In this document: piece by piece, positions 46,888-58,357 of the stretch | How positions within the stretch are numbered: the first letter of the stretch is position 1 | Layout of the letters: every line of letters begins with the position of its first letter | Assembly: GCA_034190875.2 (NCBI GenBank) | Contig: CM067346.1 | Location: 41,817,253-41,881,252, forward strand | DNA: 64,000 nucleotides | Direction of reading: 5' to 3' | DNA from: Urechis unicinctus | Taxonomy: Eukaryota > Annelida > Polychaeta > Xenopneusta > Urechidae | The notes under the pieces: generated by a model | What the model was told of the DNA's origin: nothing | What the model saw: the letters and a program-made list of their open reading frames with translations, nothing else | The model's database searches: none | Program-made: the position numbers and the translations under genes

Positions 46888-47825
46888 CACGAGCGTTATG
46901 GTATGATATCACAGCAGAAGTTCTGCATTATGGTCCAAGTTGCACTCGGCAGATGAATTGTCATGTTTTGGTTACGGCCGATCACCCAATTGACTAGCTA
47001 ACTCCGGACTATCAGGTTTCATTTGGTCTTTGCGGGTAAGAAACACTACAAACAAGCCTCTACGTTCCCTCTCACGATCATCCCGCCCATATGTAAGTAT
47101 CATATTATATGAAGCTTAACTCGACCAGTAAAATGCTCACATTGAGGACTCAGGGCATGAATGTTTGCGTTGGAATAAAGGGCGTATATGCCTTCTCTGT
47201 TCGGCGCCCATCTTAGCTGTTAAAGTTCGCTTTCATGATTTACGGTTAGTATTTTGCTCTTAACCTGTTGCACTAAACAATGTTTCTTTTTCTATCTTGC
47301 ATGACCCAGACATTGATCAAAATATTTATCACAATTTCTAATAATTACTTGATAAACCCACAAAAACTTTACAGCTGAAGCAATCGCTTGGATGGAAGCA
47401 GAAAATTGAAACTTAAAATCTTAGCAGTCACGGTGTCAACCACAACATGTAAGCTCTAAACCCTCCTGAGGCGAATTCATAAAGGCACTGCAATTCTGCA
47501 GTTGTCATGTTATACCAACGCAGCGTGAAGTCTGTGTCCAGGTGTGCACGGTAATTACCATGTTGTGAAAGCGGGGCTACGCTCAATAGACTATTTGACT
47601 TCTGACTATCAGATTTCATTTGGTCTCTGCATTCAACGAAACACTGTCAAGAAGCCTCTACGTTCACCGGCAAGAATCTGATTGTACCACTCTGATGTAA
47701 GTGTAATAGCTTAACTCCTCAAAGTGTTAATAAGGCTTCTCTTCTTGTCGCCTATATTAGCATGCTTTCATTACAAAATGATGTGCTATTGGAATTTTGC
47801 TTTCAACAAATTATAGTGACAAATA
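46888..47825 (+). repeat. Tandem duplication flanking the Polinton-like fossil
   Basis: Two direct copies, about 46,888-47,280 and 47,425-47,825, share 'gaattgtcatgtt/gcagttgtcatgtt', 'ctatcag-tttcatttggtct', 'aagcctctacgttc' and 'tttcat-a' in order. They have drifted considerably. The second copy ends close to where coding-type sequence of the fossil begins. Confidence 0.7.
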
Positions 47826-48049
47826 TTTTTAACGCAGTCTAAATGTCATGAGTAGTATAGAGAGTGGCGGTACGAGCGCAGTTTCCAAATGGACGCAAAT
47901 ACAGAAAATGAGCCAGCCTGCAGTGCGAGCGCACTTCCACTTCCTATACTACAGTATCAACCAGTCCTTCCAGCCGATTTTTTCAAGGGCCACACCAGTA
48001 GTTAGTCACCATCGAGTGACCAATATCTGCGACCGTCGCTGTAAGTTCA

Positions 48050-48952
48050 CTATTTTACATGGTCGAGGTCCTCCATAAACTGAGACACCTTAGGTTTGTT
48101 CTTCTCAATAAAGGCGGGATCTGGGCGAATTGTTGTCACTCTCATCGCAAAGAGTTTCCAACAGAAGAAAGCTCCAGTCGGTATTTCTGGAATCTTTGTC
48201 AGCCTGCCCATCCATTGGCCGAGGTGATTCAGATAGCAGTCAAGGATGGTGTCAAACTTACTGTTTGCGGCGTAGTCCCCCTCATCATCTATGTATTGGA
48301 TGGTTGTGTACCCCCAAGCGACCATCTCCTTGTACTTCTGCCTGTCCTTATGATGGTAATCCAAGTTGTACCCTCAAGCCCTCCCCGGGTCCTCGTAGGC
48401 GCACACCCAGAAAACACAGTCCACAAACACCCCAATGGTCGCCGACGGACTGTGGTGAAGCCCAAACAGAATCTGAGGTTTGCACTGGGGCAGGATAATC
48501 CTCCCAGTGATATGAGTGTAAGGACACTATATTTCGAGTAGCACAATCTCCTCCTTACTTGGGTCCCCAGGAGGACAGGGGAGGTCACCACCAGACTGGA
48601 CCTGGAGGACACAAAATCCGTCTGGGGAGTAAGCCGTGTTCTCCCAGTCGTGGTGGAGGTAAATGTTGTTCCCGTAAACATTTGTGTTAGATCTGCTCTC
48701 ATTGTCTGCAATTGCAACCTCCTCGAAGACCTGGCCACTCGTGTGGCTGCCCTTGTTGCTAGTTTTCTCGGTCAGCTTTTTATTATATCTGTTGAAGTAG
48801 TCCTGACCGATAACCGTGGAGAAGTCGCTTCCACCAATGCAGTGCTTTCTTTTATTCTGCCACTGAGTTGTCTTTTGTCTGATCCCGTCATGCTTTATAC
48901 AGAACGACTTAATCACTTGTTCCATTACGGAGCTATACCTCATACTCTCCAC
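48050..48952 (-). pseudogene. YqaJ-type nuclease of the fossil element (broken)
   Basis: A fossil relative of lambda-exonuclease/YqaJ-type recombination nucleases. The N-terminal part on the minus strand (48,527-48,952) shows an IGGSDFSTVIG motif, a later YSPDG motif and a following LLEI, matching the family's G-S-D, S-P-D-G and E-x-K style active-site blocks. The part at 48,050-48,364 carries a CWKLF word near its C-terminal region, which I recall from related element-encoded nucleases. In viruses these enzymes trim DNA ends during recombination and genome processing. It is the leftmost gene recognised and is transcribed away from the capsid, ATPase and polymerase segments. The family call rests on motif recognition; the role in this element is inferred. 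Confidence 0.65.
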
Positions 48953-49332
48953 TGTTTAAATAGATCGGTACAGTGATTTCGTCTTTTCAGCTACGTATCG
49001 TCTCAGGTACCTGTTCTGCTGTCTATATTCATCATCAACATACTTTTAATGAACAGCATCATTCGGTGAAATCTGGTCTCCCAACCGAACAATTTTATTC
49101 TCTCTCATTTCAAGGTCTCCAGTCATAAAACCACCACATTTATCCATTTTTGTGAGTCACCAATAGATACATAGGTCTTTGTGGCATATTCAGAGAGGTC
49201 GGCGCCCTGAACAGTGCTTATCGGTTTTTGCCTAGGTCCATAAATACTCGTTTTTATTGACATCTAATAAATTCAAGAACAATGATAACAAGTAAGTCGT
49301 AGACGTCCTCTTTATTCCATTACAGAGGAATG

Positions 49333-49632
49333 TTATAAATCAAGTTCAATTAAAAGTGATACAACACCAAATTGCAGATTAGAATATACAATCCCCCAAA
49401 AGTTTATAATTGTACCTTCGGTTACCTCTATGAGTGGGCCGTAGGTTTTGGAAATATAATTTGAGGCCGGGGGCTTGTCTACAATGCGATCCTCCACAAG
49501 AGCCCCATTGATCATTGGTGCGACCCTTACACCCACTTCGGTGGGCCCAGTCACCCCTATACGTAATACCCTACCACTCATTACCATGGGATAGCCACAA
49601 TTATTATCAAGTCTGCCACCAATCGACCACAT
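49333..49632 (-). pseudogene. Small fibre-like element protein (remnant)
   Basis: A 99-codon minus-strand segment with beta-rich composition (RVLRIGVTGPTEVGVRV) ending in VVSLLIELDL. I recall small element-encoded proteins with this kind of ending beside Polinton-like capsid genes, where they resemble the heads of fibre or spike proteins; this is from memory without a search. The upstream portion of such a protein is not seen. It stands between the nuclease and the conserved protein at 49.79-50.55 kb on the same strand. Confidence 0.4.
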
Positions 49633-49789
49633 ATTATCCCTTGGGGTTCCTGCTTCATTTAAAAAAGGGCCTTCTTTACTTCGACCCAGAGCGTAATTAT
49701 TGGCTTTGGGGTTGGTTCTTTAAGGTCTGTTTTTTGTTAAGGTCCATAAATATTTATTGACATTTTTGTAAATTAGAGAACAACAATAA

Positions 49790-50555
49790 CAGGTTAGTTG
49801 TGGTTGTTCAATACACGTCCCTTATTGTCTAGTAGCTGAACCTTCAACTCATGCACAGTTCCGCTGGTAACACGCTTACAGCCAGGATTAGCGATGTCAG
49901 ATGTAATAATATCACCGAAAGAGCCACCCTCTAAACCTACCAGTCCGAGAAGCGTAGTGGGCGCAACATCTAGCTTGGTGTGCTTGGTACTGACTTGATC
50001 GAGATGGACATGAAGTGTGTTAAAGATGCTAAAGTTGATAGGCCGTCACCTATGTAAGAATTAATTGCCTACCCTGACCGTCATCAAGATCCAACATTTT
50101 AAACACATCGTGTGATATGCGCGCAACCCCATTATCAGGAATTGTGAGGGTAATAACCCCATTAACGGCATCAACATCTACACCAAGACCTATTGACGTA
50201 ATCCGCTGCTGAAGAAGGCTGAAACTCCAGAGACCAGGTTTTAATTGTACAGATCTTCCTTTTCTGAAGCTCTTGACCGCCATTGAATGGTCTCGGTTGA
50301 TTCGAGATTGTACCAACCTACAGCATACGTGATTGACCTCAGGCCAACCCATAGATCGCCCCCAGTGTCGTCAATAGGATTTTGCAGGGACACAGCCTCC
50401 CCACTTTGAACATTAGACAGAGTGTGATACATAGCACTATGAATAAACAAGCCTTTAGTTTCAATAGAAAAGCTACATATAAAACGAGCGGGGTGTATCC
50501 ATCCAATTTGGTGGGAGATAAACTGACCCGACAAAAAATGCAAGTCGCTCACAAT
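49790..50555 (-). pseudogene. Conserved Polinton-like element protein (broken)
   Basis: Minus-strand remnants spread over about 760 bp, in the order expected for one protein. A leading part has DTGGDLWVGLRSITY, a middle part has VDAVNGVITLTIPDNG, and an end part has TLHVHLDQVST and GTVHELKVQLLD. I recall this combination as a conserved, functionally unassigned protein encoded by Polinton-like elements in invertebrate genomes, probably a virion component. That role is inference from its neighbours. The gene is broken. Confidence 0.5.
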
Positions 50556-50689
50556 GGCGGTACATTCACAGCAAAGTTTTCTAATCTATAAAGTTACTTT
50601 AAGGTGCGGCCGGTAAGAGCGGTCAAAGTAGTAAAAGACCAAATCCAATTCAGTTTTGGCAGAACCATTTAAACTTTGCAGTCTGGTGT

Positions 50690-51235
50690 GCAACATCCTG
50701 CTGCGGCGTGTCATCCCAGGACCACCTCGCAGCTGGGATTCCACTCATGAAAGCTCTCTACACCTTTCATCTTTATTGCATAGTGCGTAGCATATTGGCA
50801 GAACTGCAAGGGCCTCTACCTCAGGATCATGCCTATGACCCCTATAACAATCTATATGACAAAAGGGCATATCAGAGACCTACAATCCGTTCAGTAGAAA
50901 ATGGGTGCTATTCTACATTAAGGACAGCATCAGGACCTACGTATGGGTCATTCTTGGTGCTCAGGGTCAGACCCGCTCAGAGATACTAGGTGTTGGAACG
51001 TTCTTTGATGCCCAGAAGCAATTTTCAGGCCGACGTTGAGGATGCCATCATCTCTCCAGTGGACATTTCGTCATCCATCCGCCGGTATCAGAACTTTCTC
51101 CAGAACGCTTCCTCAAAAGTTGATTATATGTTTGGAACGGGCCTGTACATGGCCCCGTATGATATGATCCTCGCAATTGGCGATATTGCTGGCCCATACA
51201 TGTTCTGCCGTCCAACCAGCCACCTTTGCAGCTAA
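50690..51235 (+). pseudogene. Conserved element protein, plus strand (broken)
   Basis: Plus-strand segments with FHLYCIVRSILAELQGPLPQ near the left and NASSKVDYMFGTGLYMAPYD near the right. Both words look like conserved blocks of an unassigned protein of Polinton-like elements, again from memory. It is encoded on the strand of the capsid, ATPase and polymerase, and meets the minus-strand gene at 50,552 tail to tail or head to head within about 140 bp. Its function is unknown; the context suggests a virion protein. It is broken. Confidence 0.45.
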
Positions 51236-52025
51236 CTTAAGCACCCATGATACGATGGGGCAAATGATTCCTGGAAGAACAGCTGCTGCCTTAACGGCTA
51301 GGCTCTTCAGGACATTTGCCAAGGAGTTCAGCTGTTTTTAAATCCATTCCTGTACCCCAGGATTATCAGCTGGCGTCGGTGTTTGTGCCAGGGTTGCTCC
51401 CTCCGCCCATCAAAGCAAGCACCAGGGTCGAGATTGCCAATGCATTTGCAGTGAGGATGAAGGCGATTTTTATGCCTTGCTCCCGGAATAGGGTCCGTAC
51501 ACGATCAACTAGCGTTGCGTCCTCGTTAAGAAGTCTGTTGATCGTTTCCCTGATGCGGTTAATTTGGGTTTGCAGACGTTCACGGTCTGTAGAGGAAGCC
51601 TCAACACGGACACGCCGCAGGTCCTGCAGCTCTACAAGCTCATTTGCTTGGAATTTCCATGCTCGACTACCCCCCCCCCCCCCTCACTTGCTTGCCATTT
51701 TAGCTTCCCGATGTTTTATATCCCTTTCTATCTCAGTTATATTAGCTAGGTTACTGACCTGCTCATTCCTCTGGGTCTGCATAGCCTTATCACGCCTAAT
51801 TTGCTGTCTGATTGGTAGTTCGTTGTCTGTTTGTGTACCTGGGTCTTGAATGGTGTTATGAATGTCTTCTATGAAGCTTGTCTCTTCTGTGCCACCTTGC
51901 TCTGTCACGGCTCCAGGGCCACTCATTTCTAATTTATCTGGAAGTGCAGCTTTTGCCTTAGCAGTAGCTTGGTCAACGCTTTGTAGGGCTTTTGCTGCCT
52001 TTGTGGATAGTTCAGGGGTCACTCC
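51190..52025 (-). pseudogene. Coiled-coil and membrane-type element protein (broken)
   Basis: Minus-strand remnants. The leading part (51,684-52,022) is rich in charged residues and glutamine with heptad-like spacing (RQQIRRDKAMQTQRNEQV). The trailing part (51,190-51,322) is alanine- and hydrophobic-rich (LKSLAVKAAAVLPGIICPIV, then a second hydrophobic stretch), resembling membrane-active capsid-associated proteins of large DNA viruses and their element kin. The intervening sequence has matching character. Function is not established. A run of about 15 C at 51,669-51,683 lies within it. Confidence 0.45.
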
Positions 52026-52089
52026 AAGAGCCCGAGAAAGCTGTGTACCACCGTAAACTAGGATACTCCTAGGAGAGCGGAATTTGTTG

Positions 52090-52700
52090 GATTTGTTCTT
52101 CTATATCAGAAGCATCCCGAGTTGGCCCGTTTGATACTCACCCAGTACACAGGTGGACTTGCAATTCTGTATAACCATGTGCTTCGTCACAGAAAGCTTG
52201 TTTACCATGAAAAAAGATACACTGTGGAACATCAACCTGAACGTGCCTGCTCGCAGCATGAAGGGTATCCTACTGCTCTTTGATGACCCAGCCAATGCCT
52301 CATTCGCCAGGTAAACAGAGTCGTTCTACAACCCAAAGATTACAAGAGTTGAGGTGACCATTGAGGGTATCCCCCACCAACTCTAGACCCAGGGCATGCA
52401 TGGCTACCAGCAGTGGGATGAGGTGAAGAAGGCCTTTGCAGCAACGAGTAAACGAGACCCCAGTGTAGCAATATCTGTAAAAGACTTGGCATTGTCGGAC
52501 TTTTCCCTAGATGAGCACCTAACCACCAAGTATGCTCTGTACCTCTACTTAAGGACGAGTGATGACGACCAGCTGCACGGTAGTGTGGCAGGGCCGTTGA
52601 GAATGCTTCTGAGGGTGTCACCATACAGATCACAAAAAAAGCAGAGGCAGCCGGTGCATTGGTTGCGCAGCTTAACATTAAAGATGCCAGGTTCGTCAGC
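52090..52700 (+). pseudogene. Major capsid protein, C-terminal remnant (broken)
   Basis: Plus-strand remnant resembling the end of the double-jelly-roll major capsid protein of Polinton-like elements. Key words are ARSMKGILLLFDDPA, YNPKITRVEVTIEG, QGMHGYQQWDEVKKAF and LTTKYALYLYLRTSDDDQLH; I recall these as conserved blocks in this family. The first half of the capsid gene is not evident upstream on this strand. It lies directly before the packaging ATPase, the usual neighbourhood for virion genes in these elements. The gene is broken. Confidence 0.6.
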
Positions 52701-52704
52701 GCAC

Positions 52705-53110
52705 TCTACCACGATTACTTTTCCAGATGGTCCCAGCTCGGCTATTGTTTGTGGGCAGACAGGATGCGGGAAAACTGTATTCATCCTAGACCTACTTGAA
52801 GGGCCCTTCTTCGGCGCCTTCAAACATATTGTAATCCTCTGCCCTACAATACGTTTTAACGAGGCCTATCAGCCGTGGTCATGGGTGTTGGATGACTCAG
52901 AGGTCTACGGCGTTGATGCAGGGAAGCAGCTCCATGACCACCTGAGAGCTTACTACCATTGTTTTAAAGGCGAGCCCACCCTGTATATTATTGATGAATG
53001 TTTGGCAACAAAGGCCCTAACCAAGAAGAGAGACATGTTATCTGAACTAGCCTTTAGCAGCCGCCATGTGCAGCAAAGTGTCTGGGTTCTTTATCTGGGG
53101 AGCAGTGCAA
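52705..53110 (+). pseudogene. A32-like packaging ATPase (remnant)
   Basis: FtsK/HerA-superfamily ATPase of the kind that pumps DNA into capsids in Polintons, adintoviruses and NCLDVs. The segment reads FPDGPSSAIVCGQTGCGKT, which contains the Walker A motif GQTGCGKT. About 65 residues later comes LYIIDECLA, a Walker B motif with the acidic pair, and then LAFSSRHVQQSVWVL, which fits the sensor/arginine region seen in the family. The segment covers most of the usual 200-250 residue core. It follows the capsid remnant and precedes the polymerase on the same strand. This is the most secure single assignment in the fossil. Confidence 0.85.
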
Positions 53111-53259
53111 TATATTAGACTTCGAAGGTGTATACGTATATTCATGGATCCTGATACCATTATTGATAAACTCTTTGAACAGGACATGACTAGCTTAGTG
53201 ACCTCTGAGGTGGTACACGCGAAAGGATATAAAAGGGAATACCACTGCACAAGTTCTTC

Positions 53260-53690
53260 TGTGAGCTATGTCTGCATGGATATACTATGGGTCTGCTCTG
53301 GCGCACAAGCCTGAGTGCATGGAGATAGGGCAAACTGCTGTGCGGGTGGATATGCCTGAGGAAGGGAAGAATATTTTATCCTTCCAGAACTGGCAGAAAC
53401 AGATTGCTGCTACCCACGTCATCTATGCTGACTTTGAGGCGCTCACAGTGAAGTTTCCGGGTCCTGCGCTTAATCCTGGTAAGAGCAACAAGCAAATAAC
53501 GCAGGAGCACCAAGGTTGCGGCTACGGCAATATGGTTGTTGGATGTGACGATAAGACCAAACCTCTCGTGGTTTACAGAGGAAGCGATGCTGTGGAGAAG
53601 TTCTTACAGGCGCTACAGCAGAAGAAGAAAAATATCAAAACAGTTTTATCCAAGCCTATCCCTATGTCGACGGAGCAAGTGTGATATGAA
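53260..53690 (+). pseudogene. Protein-primed DNA polymerase B, N-terminal remnant
   Basis: The segment holds THVIYADFEALTVKFPG, whose Y-A-D-F-E-A core is the Exo I motif of the 3'-5' exonuclease domain in family B polymerases of Polinton type. The sequence just before it is consistent with the cysteine/histidine-containing region preceding the exonuclease in these polymerases. A later block around VVYRGSDAVEKFLQAL fits the following part of the domain. Exo II, Exo III and all polymerase motifs are absent because the element ends here. It follows the ATPase on the same strand. Confidence 0.75.
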
Positions 53691-53907
53691 AATATACTCT
53701 AGGTACAGAGTGCCCGTCGGAAGACTCGAAAAAAAAACACGTTATCAAATGATAATGGCTAAACGATGGCATAACAAATTATATGCCTGTGACTAATCAG
53801 GCTTGGCCAAGGGCAAACATGCTATGTCGCAAAATTTCGTCTAGTAACATGTATGGAAGTACAAATGAATCAATTATGCTGAACTATCACATAAATAAAT
53901 AAATAAA

Positions 53908-54021
<114 letters not shown>

Positions 54022-54210
54022 GGTTCTCCGCAGGGCCATTAAGGGTCGCGGCACCGCTACGCCTTCATCAAAGTCATAAATAAGCCGCTATCTCTTAAAT
54101 ACAGCGCTATGCCTTAAACTCCATCCGCTACGCTTGGGTATACTGTGCCTAATAGCCGGGGTGGTTGTATGGTGCGCGTCTGTAGTAAGCGTGGCTGAGA
54201 CCGCCGCGCG

Positions 54211-54413
54211 TTATGCCACCCTGACACGTGCCATGTCGTAGAGAGAATTTTGAAATTTTCAAAATTCTCTCTACGACATGGCACGCACCCCCGCACCCTT
54301 GACACACTCCTCACGCTCGTTCACGAAGACTTTACTCATTACTTTACTCATTGGCACGACACATTGCGTGGCATTGCGGGAACAACATTCGTGCAAGTGT
54401 CAGGGTGGCATAA
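54211..54413. repeat. Nested palindromes in the hAT 5' region
   Basis: A perfect inverted repeat has 29-nt arms at 54,227-54,255 and 54,257-54,285 around a single central base; its core is 'gaattttgaaattttcaaaa'. A second pair, 'ttatgccaccctgacac' (54,211-54,227) and 'gtgtcagggtggcataa' (54,397-54,413), encloses it with 17-nt arms. hAT elements often carry subterminal palindromes that bind transposase; a role here is inferred. Confidence 0.93.
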
Positions 54414-54596
54414 TACTCTCATCTCGACTTTGAAGGTCATTATCAGAACGAAGCTCGACACACGCATATTTGCCCTGACCCCCCGTTATGACTTCGCGCC
54501 ATTGGCACTTGCCGCTTCGCGATCGGTAATGTAATTTTCAGGTTTTTTTTAAACAGGCCACTTTCATCCCTGATTATTGTACTTTGCTCTGTAAAC

Positions 54597-54976
54597 ATGT
54601 CTAAGAAATCTGTGAAACGCCCTGCTGGGCTTATGGATCAGTTTGTGATAAAAACTGGCTCATCAAAAAGTGCTGAACCCTCAGCAGCAGAACAAATTCT
54701 GCCACCTCCTAAGAGGTCTAAGCATCGGTCAACTGGGTTTAACCCTGACTGGAAGAAAGACTTCCCTTGGGCGGAAGAGTTTGAAAATGGTAATTATATA
54801 ACGATTTAAAGCTCAGATAATTTTATTTTACTTTTTTGAAATATATCAGGATATGTATGTTTGAAAAAAAATAATTTGTTTTGTTCTTTTCTTCAATTTC
54901 AGGCATGAGATGCCACTTGTGCATTGTGCACCAGAGGCGGCCAAAGTATTTTAGTATTTTGTGCTTATATTGTTAA
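54597..54976 (+). pseudogene. hAT transposase-like zinc-finger gene, truncated
   Basis: Exon 1 runs from ATG (54,597) to 54,789 and reads MSKKSVKRPAGLMDQFVIKT, then a basic PPPKRSKHR patch that looks like a nuclear localisation signal, then GFNPDWKKDFPWAEEFENG. The last block matches the opening of the zinc-finger domain in hAT-derived, DUF4371-containing proteins such as the ZNF862/KIAA1586-like group. A donor (ATG|GTAATT, GT at 54,790) and an acceptor (TTTCAG|GC, AG at 54,901-54,902) give a 113-bp phase-1 intron. Exon 2 from 54,903 continues MRCHLCIVHQRRPKYF with the C-x2-C pair. It then departs from the family and meets TAA at 54,974-54,976. The remaining zinc ligands, DUF4371 and the C-terminal dimerisation domain are missing, so this is a decayed gene start. 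Splice sites are predicted, not observed. Confidence 0.7.
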
Positions 54977-55107
54977 AATAAATTACCCAAAGGTACATTA
55001 AAGAAGACATTAAAATGCAGGAAATGAGGTCTACAAGTTCTGATTTAAAAAACAAACCCCCCTCCCGTACCCACCCCCCGTCATATGCCCCTACTCCTGA
55101 AATTATT

Positions 55108-57190
55108 TCTGTTTATGCATGCGGATAGTCTATGGACAGCAACTTTTGAATAATGTGTTTATATGTACTCGCGACCTCGCCAATCCATCACCATTTATGT
55201 ATCCCTAAAAGGTTTTAGGAAAAATCGTGATTACTGTGGTTAAAGTCATTTTTTGATACCGTTGCCATCATATAAAATCCTATTTCTTGCGTTATGAAAT
55301 TTATGATATCCCCCTCCCATGCCATAGTCGTGTGACAGTTGGTAGGAAACGTTTTGAAACTCTCGTGCTCGATCGCCTTTTGTAATTTATAACCCGGGTT
55401 CATAACGCGCATTTAGGAACCAGGTGTGACATGGTAGGAAACGTTTTGCTCGTCTCATCATAACGCGCATTTAGGAACCAGCCACTTATATTAACTGTAA
55501 AAGTTAGTAAGGCCTCTACAAAACTTTTGGCCCGACTCTGATAATCGTCATATATCTTTGGGCATTAAATAAAATCTTCTAAATCGAAGTTAATTATATC
55601 TAATATACCATGAAAATATGAACGATGATAAAAAAGCAATTTTGAGATCAGGCTTATTTACCGGGCCGGTGTGATGATATGCAGAAAGTACGGGTCACCT
55701 TATTTGCCTCTTTATAACAAGTTTTAATGAATATGGTAGGTGACAGCTGGGCCCGCCTTTTGCGTAATTGTATTCAATTAACTTGCAGATTGAAAGTTTC
55801 CAATTACATTCACACGAACGCATCGCTGTGTTGCGCTCATTCGTCTGATATGACGTCATATCGCTATGAAGCATCTTGGTCATTTGCGTTTATGAAGAAA
55901 CACGTAGCGCTGGCAATAGTTCTTACAGAAGAAGAACCGTGGCTGGAATATTAAACTCATGTATTCAAGGAAACAACCAATATTGATAAATCTGATGTTG
56001 TATTATGACGCATCAGAAAGCTTAACCAATGAGGCCGCCTCAAATCATCACCACGAGCATTGGTCGGTTAATCCAGCCTCCTATTTCATCTAAATTAAAG
56101 ACTTTTGTATTGCCTGAAAGAGATTATTTTATATTTGGTTTGCCTATTATTTGTTATTTGTTTATATATTGTTCTGCTGGTCGCGTTAACAAGGAATTTA
56201 GAAAGACGTTTTACTCCAAACCTTATCACATTTGTTTCTGGGTGGTTGATTTAAGTATTAAATATTGCAGGTCGAAAACACCATACATATCTTACGATAC
56301 AATATGTGTTTCGCGTTCTTTACAAATCTAAAGACGCATGTAGCTCGAATGAAAAATCACTGTAAAACTGAATCGAGTATAAGCTATCGGTGTCACAGCG
56401 TTGCAGCGTTTGTTTGTAATTATGAAGTTGTGCGAAATACAGCAAAAATGACATTTATTTCATTCACCGTAGCACCGTAGCTGTAAACTGCATGACCGTA
56501 TGAGTTTATTTTACACACAAATTGGCACGGCAACGATAACGCAATTTCATGCACAGAGGACTTTAAGCTAAGGTAAGAAGATGAATTTCGTATTATCAAT
56601 CAAGCCCTCGATCGATGTATTTTATCGCTAAATACAACAATGCATATTTCTTCATGGTTTAAACAGTTTAAGCTACAACAATTTGTACTCATTGCAAGCA
56701 TTGCTTCATAATGAAGTTAACTGTCATAATAATTAACCTTGACAATATATACAAATTCACGATGCTGTGATATACTTAATGCAAAACGAGCTTTGATCAT
56801 TGACAATAGAGTGCCCGGAAAATAAATATATGTATATATACATAAATATATAACTCAGAGTACATTCTCATTCTGGTGTTATTGCAGTTAAATATATCAT
56901 AGTCACACTCTGCTCCTAGCAAACAGCAATGTGTCAGTCGCCATATGCGTTTCCGTATTTTTGTTTCGTGTGCACGCAGTGTGGGATGCCCGTTGTCGTT
57001 CTTTGTTAATATAATAAATGAATATTTTGTTAAGGTAAACAAACACGACGGATATGTGCGCACTGGAACAAGCACTGCACGAGGAACGATAAAGTAATAA
57101 CTGGTGCACTCAGAGTCCCATGCAAATAAGGCAGCATTGCTGTTCATGCCATGCTCTCACATCCAGCGGTTGGATACAAGTCACTATTGA
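55108..57190 (+). repeat. Segmental duplication block C, part 1 (partner 31.66-34.23 kb)
   Basis: Partner of block B part 1, in direct orientation about 23.4 kb downstream. It begins at 'cggatagtctatggacagca' where the hAT fragment ends. The words 'taggaaacgtttt' and 'taacgcgcatttagg' occur twice near 55,335-55,475, which indicates a small extra internal duplication. The right end fades after 'ggttggatacaagtcact'. Confidence 0.93.
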
Positions 57191-57194
57191 TGCG

Positions 57195-58355
<1,161 letters not shown>

Positions 58356-58357
58356 CC

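Larger units (their letters stand above)
48050..53690. mobile_element. Polinton/Maverick-like element, broken fossil
   Basis: A capsid-bearing DNA element of the Polinton/adintovirus group. The recognisable parts are a YqaJ-type nuclease, a fibre-like protein, two conserved element proteins, a coiled-coil/membrane protein, the end of the major capsid protein, the packaging ATPase and the start of the family B polymerase. Intact Polintons are usually about 15-20 kb with integrase, protease and long terminal inverted repeats. Here about 5.6 kb remains, integrase, protease and termini are not seen, and the right end stops within the polymerase. It is clearly broken, with something like ten or more breaks, yet the proteins are still easy to recognise, so it is old but not ancient. 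Base composition is richer in GC than on either side. Exact ends are uncertain. Confidence 0.88.

Noticed and set aside
48130-48541. Plus-strand frames of 122-160 codons over the nuclease segment
   Set aside because: They are shadows of the minus-strand nuclease coding sequence and carry no motif of their own.
51316-51849. 177-codon plus-strand frame
   Set aside because: It is serine/arginine/leucine-rich antisense sequence over the minus-strand coiled-coil/membrane protein and includes the poly-C run. I take it for a shadow frame.
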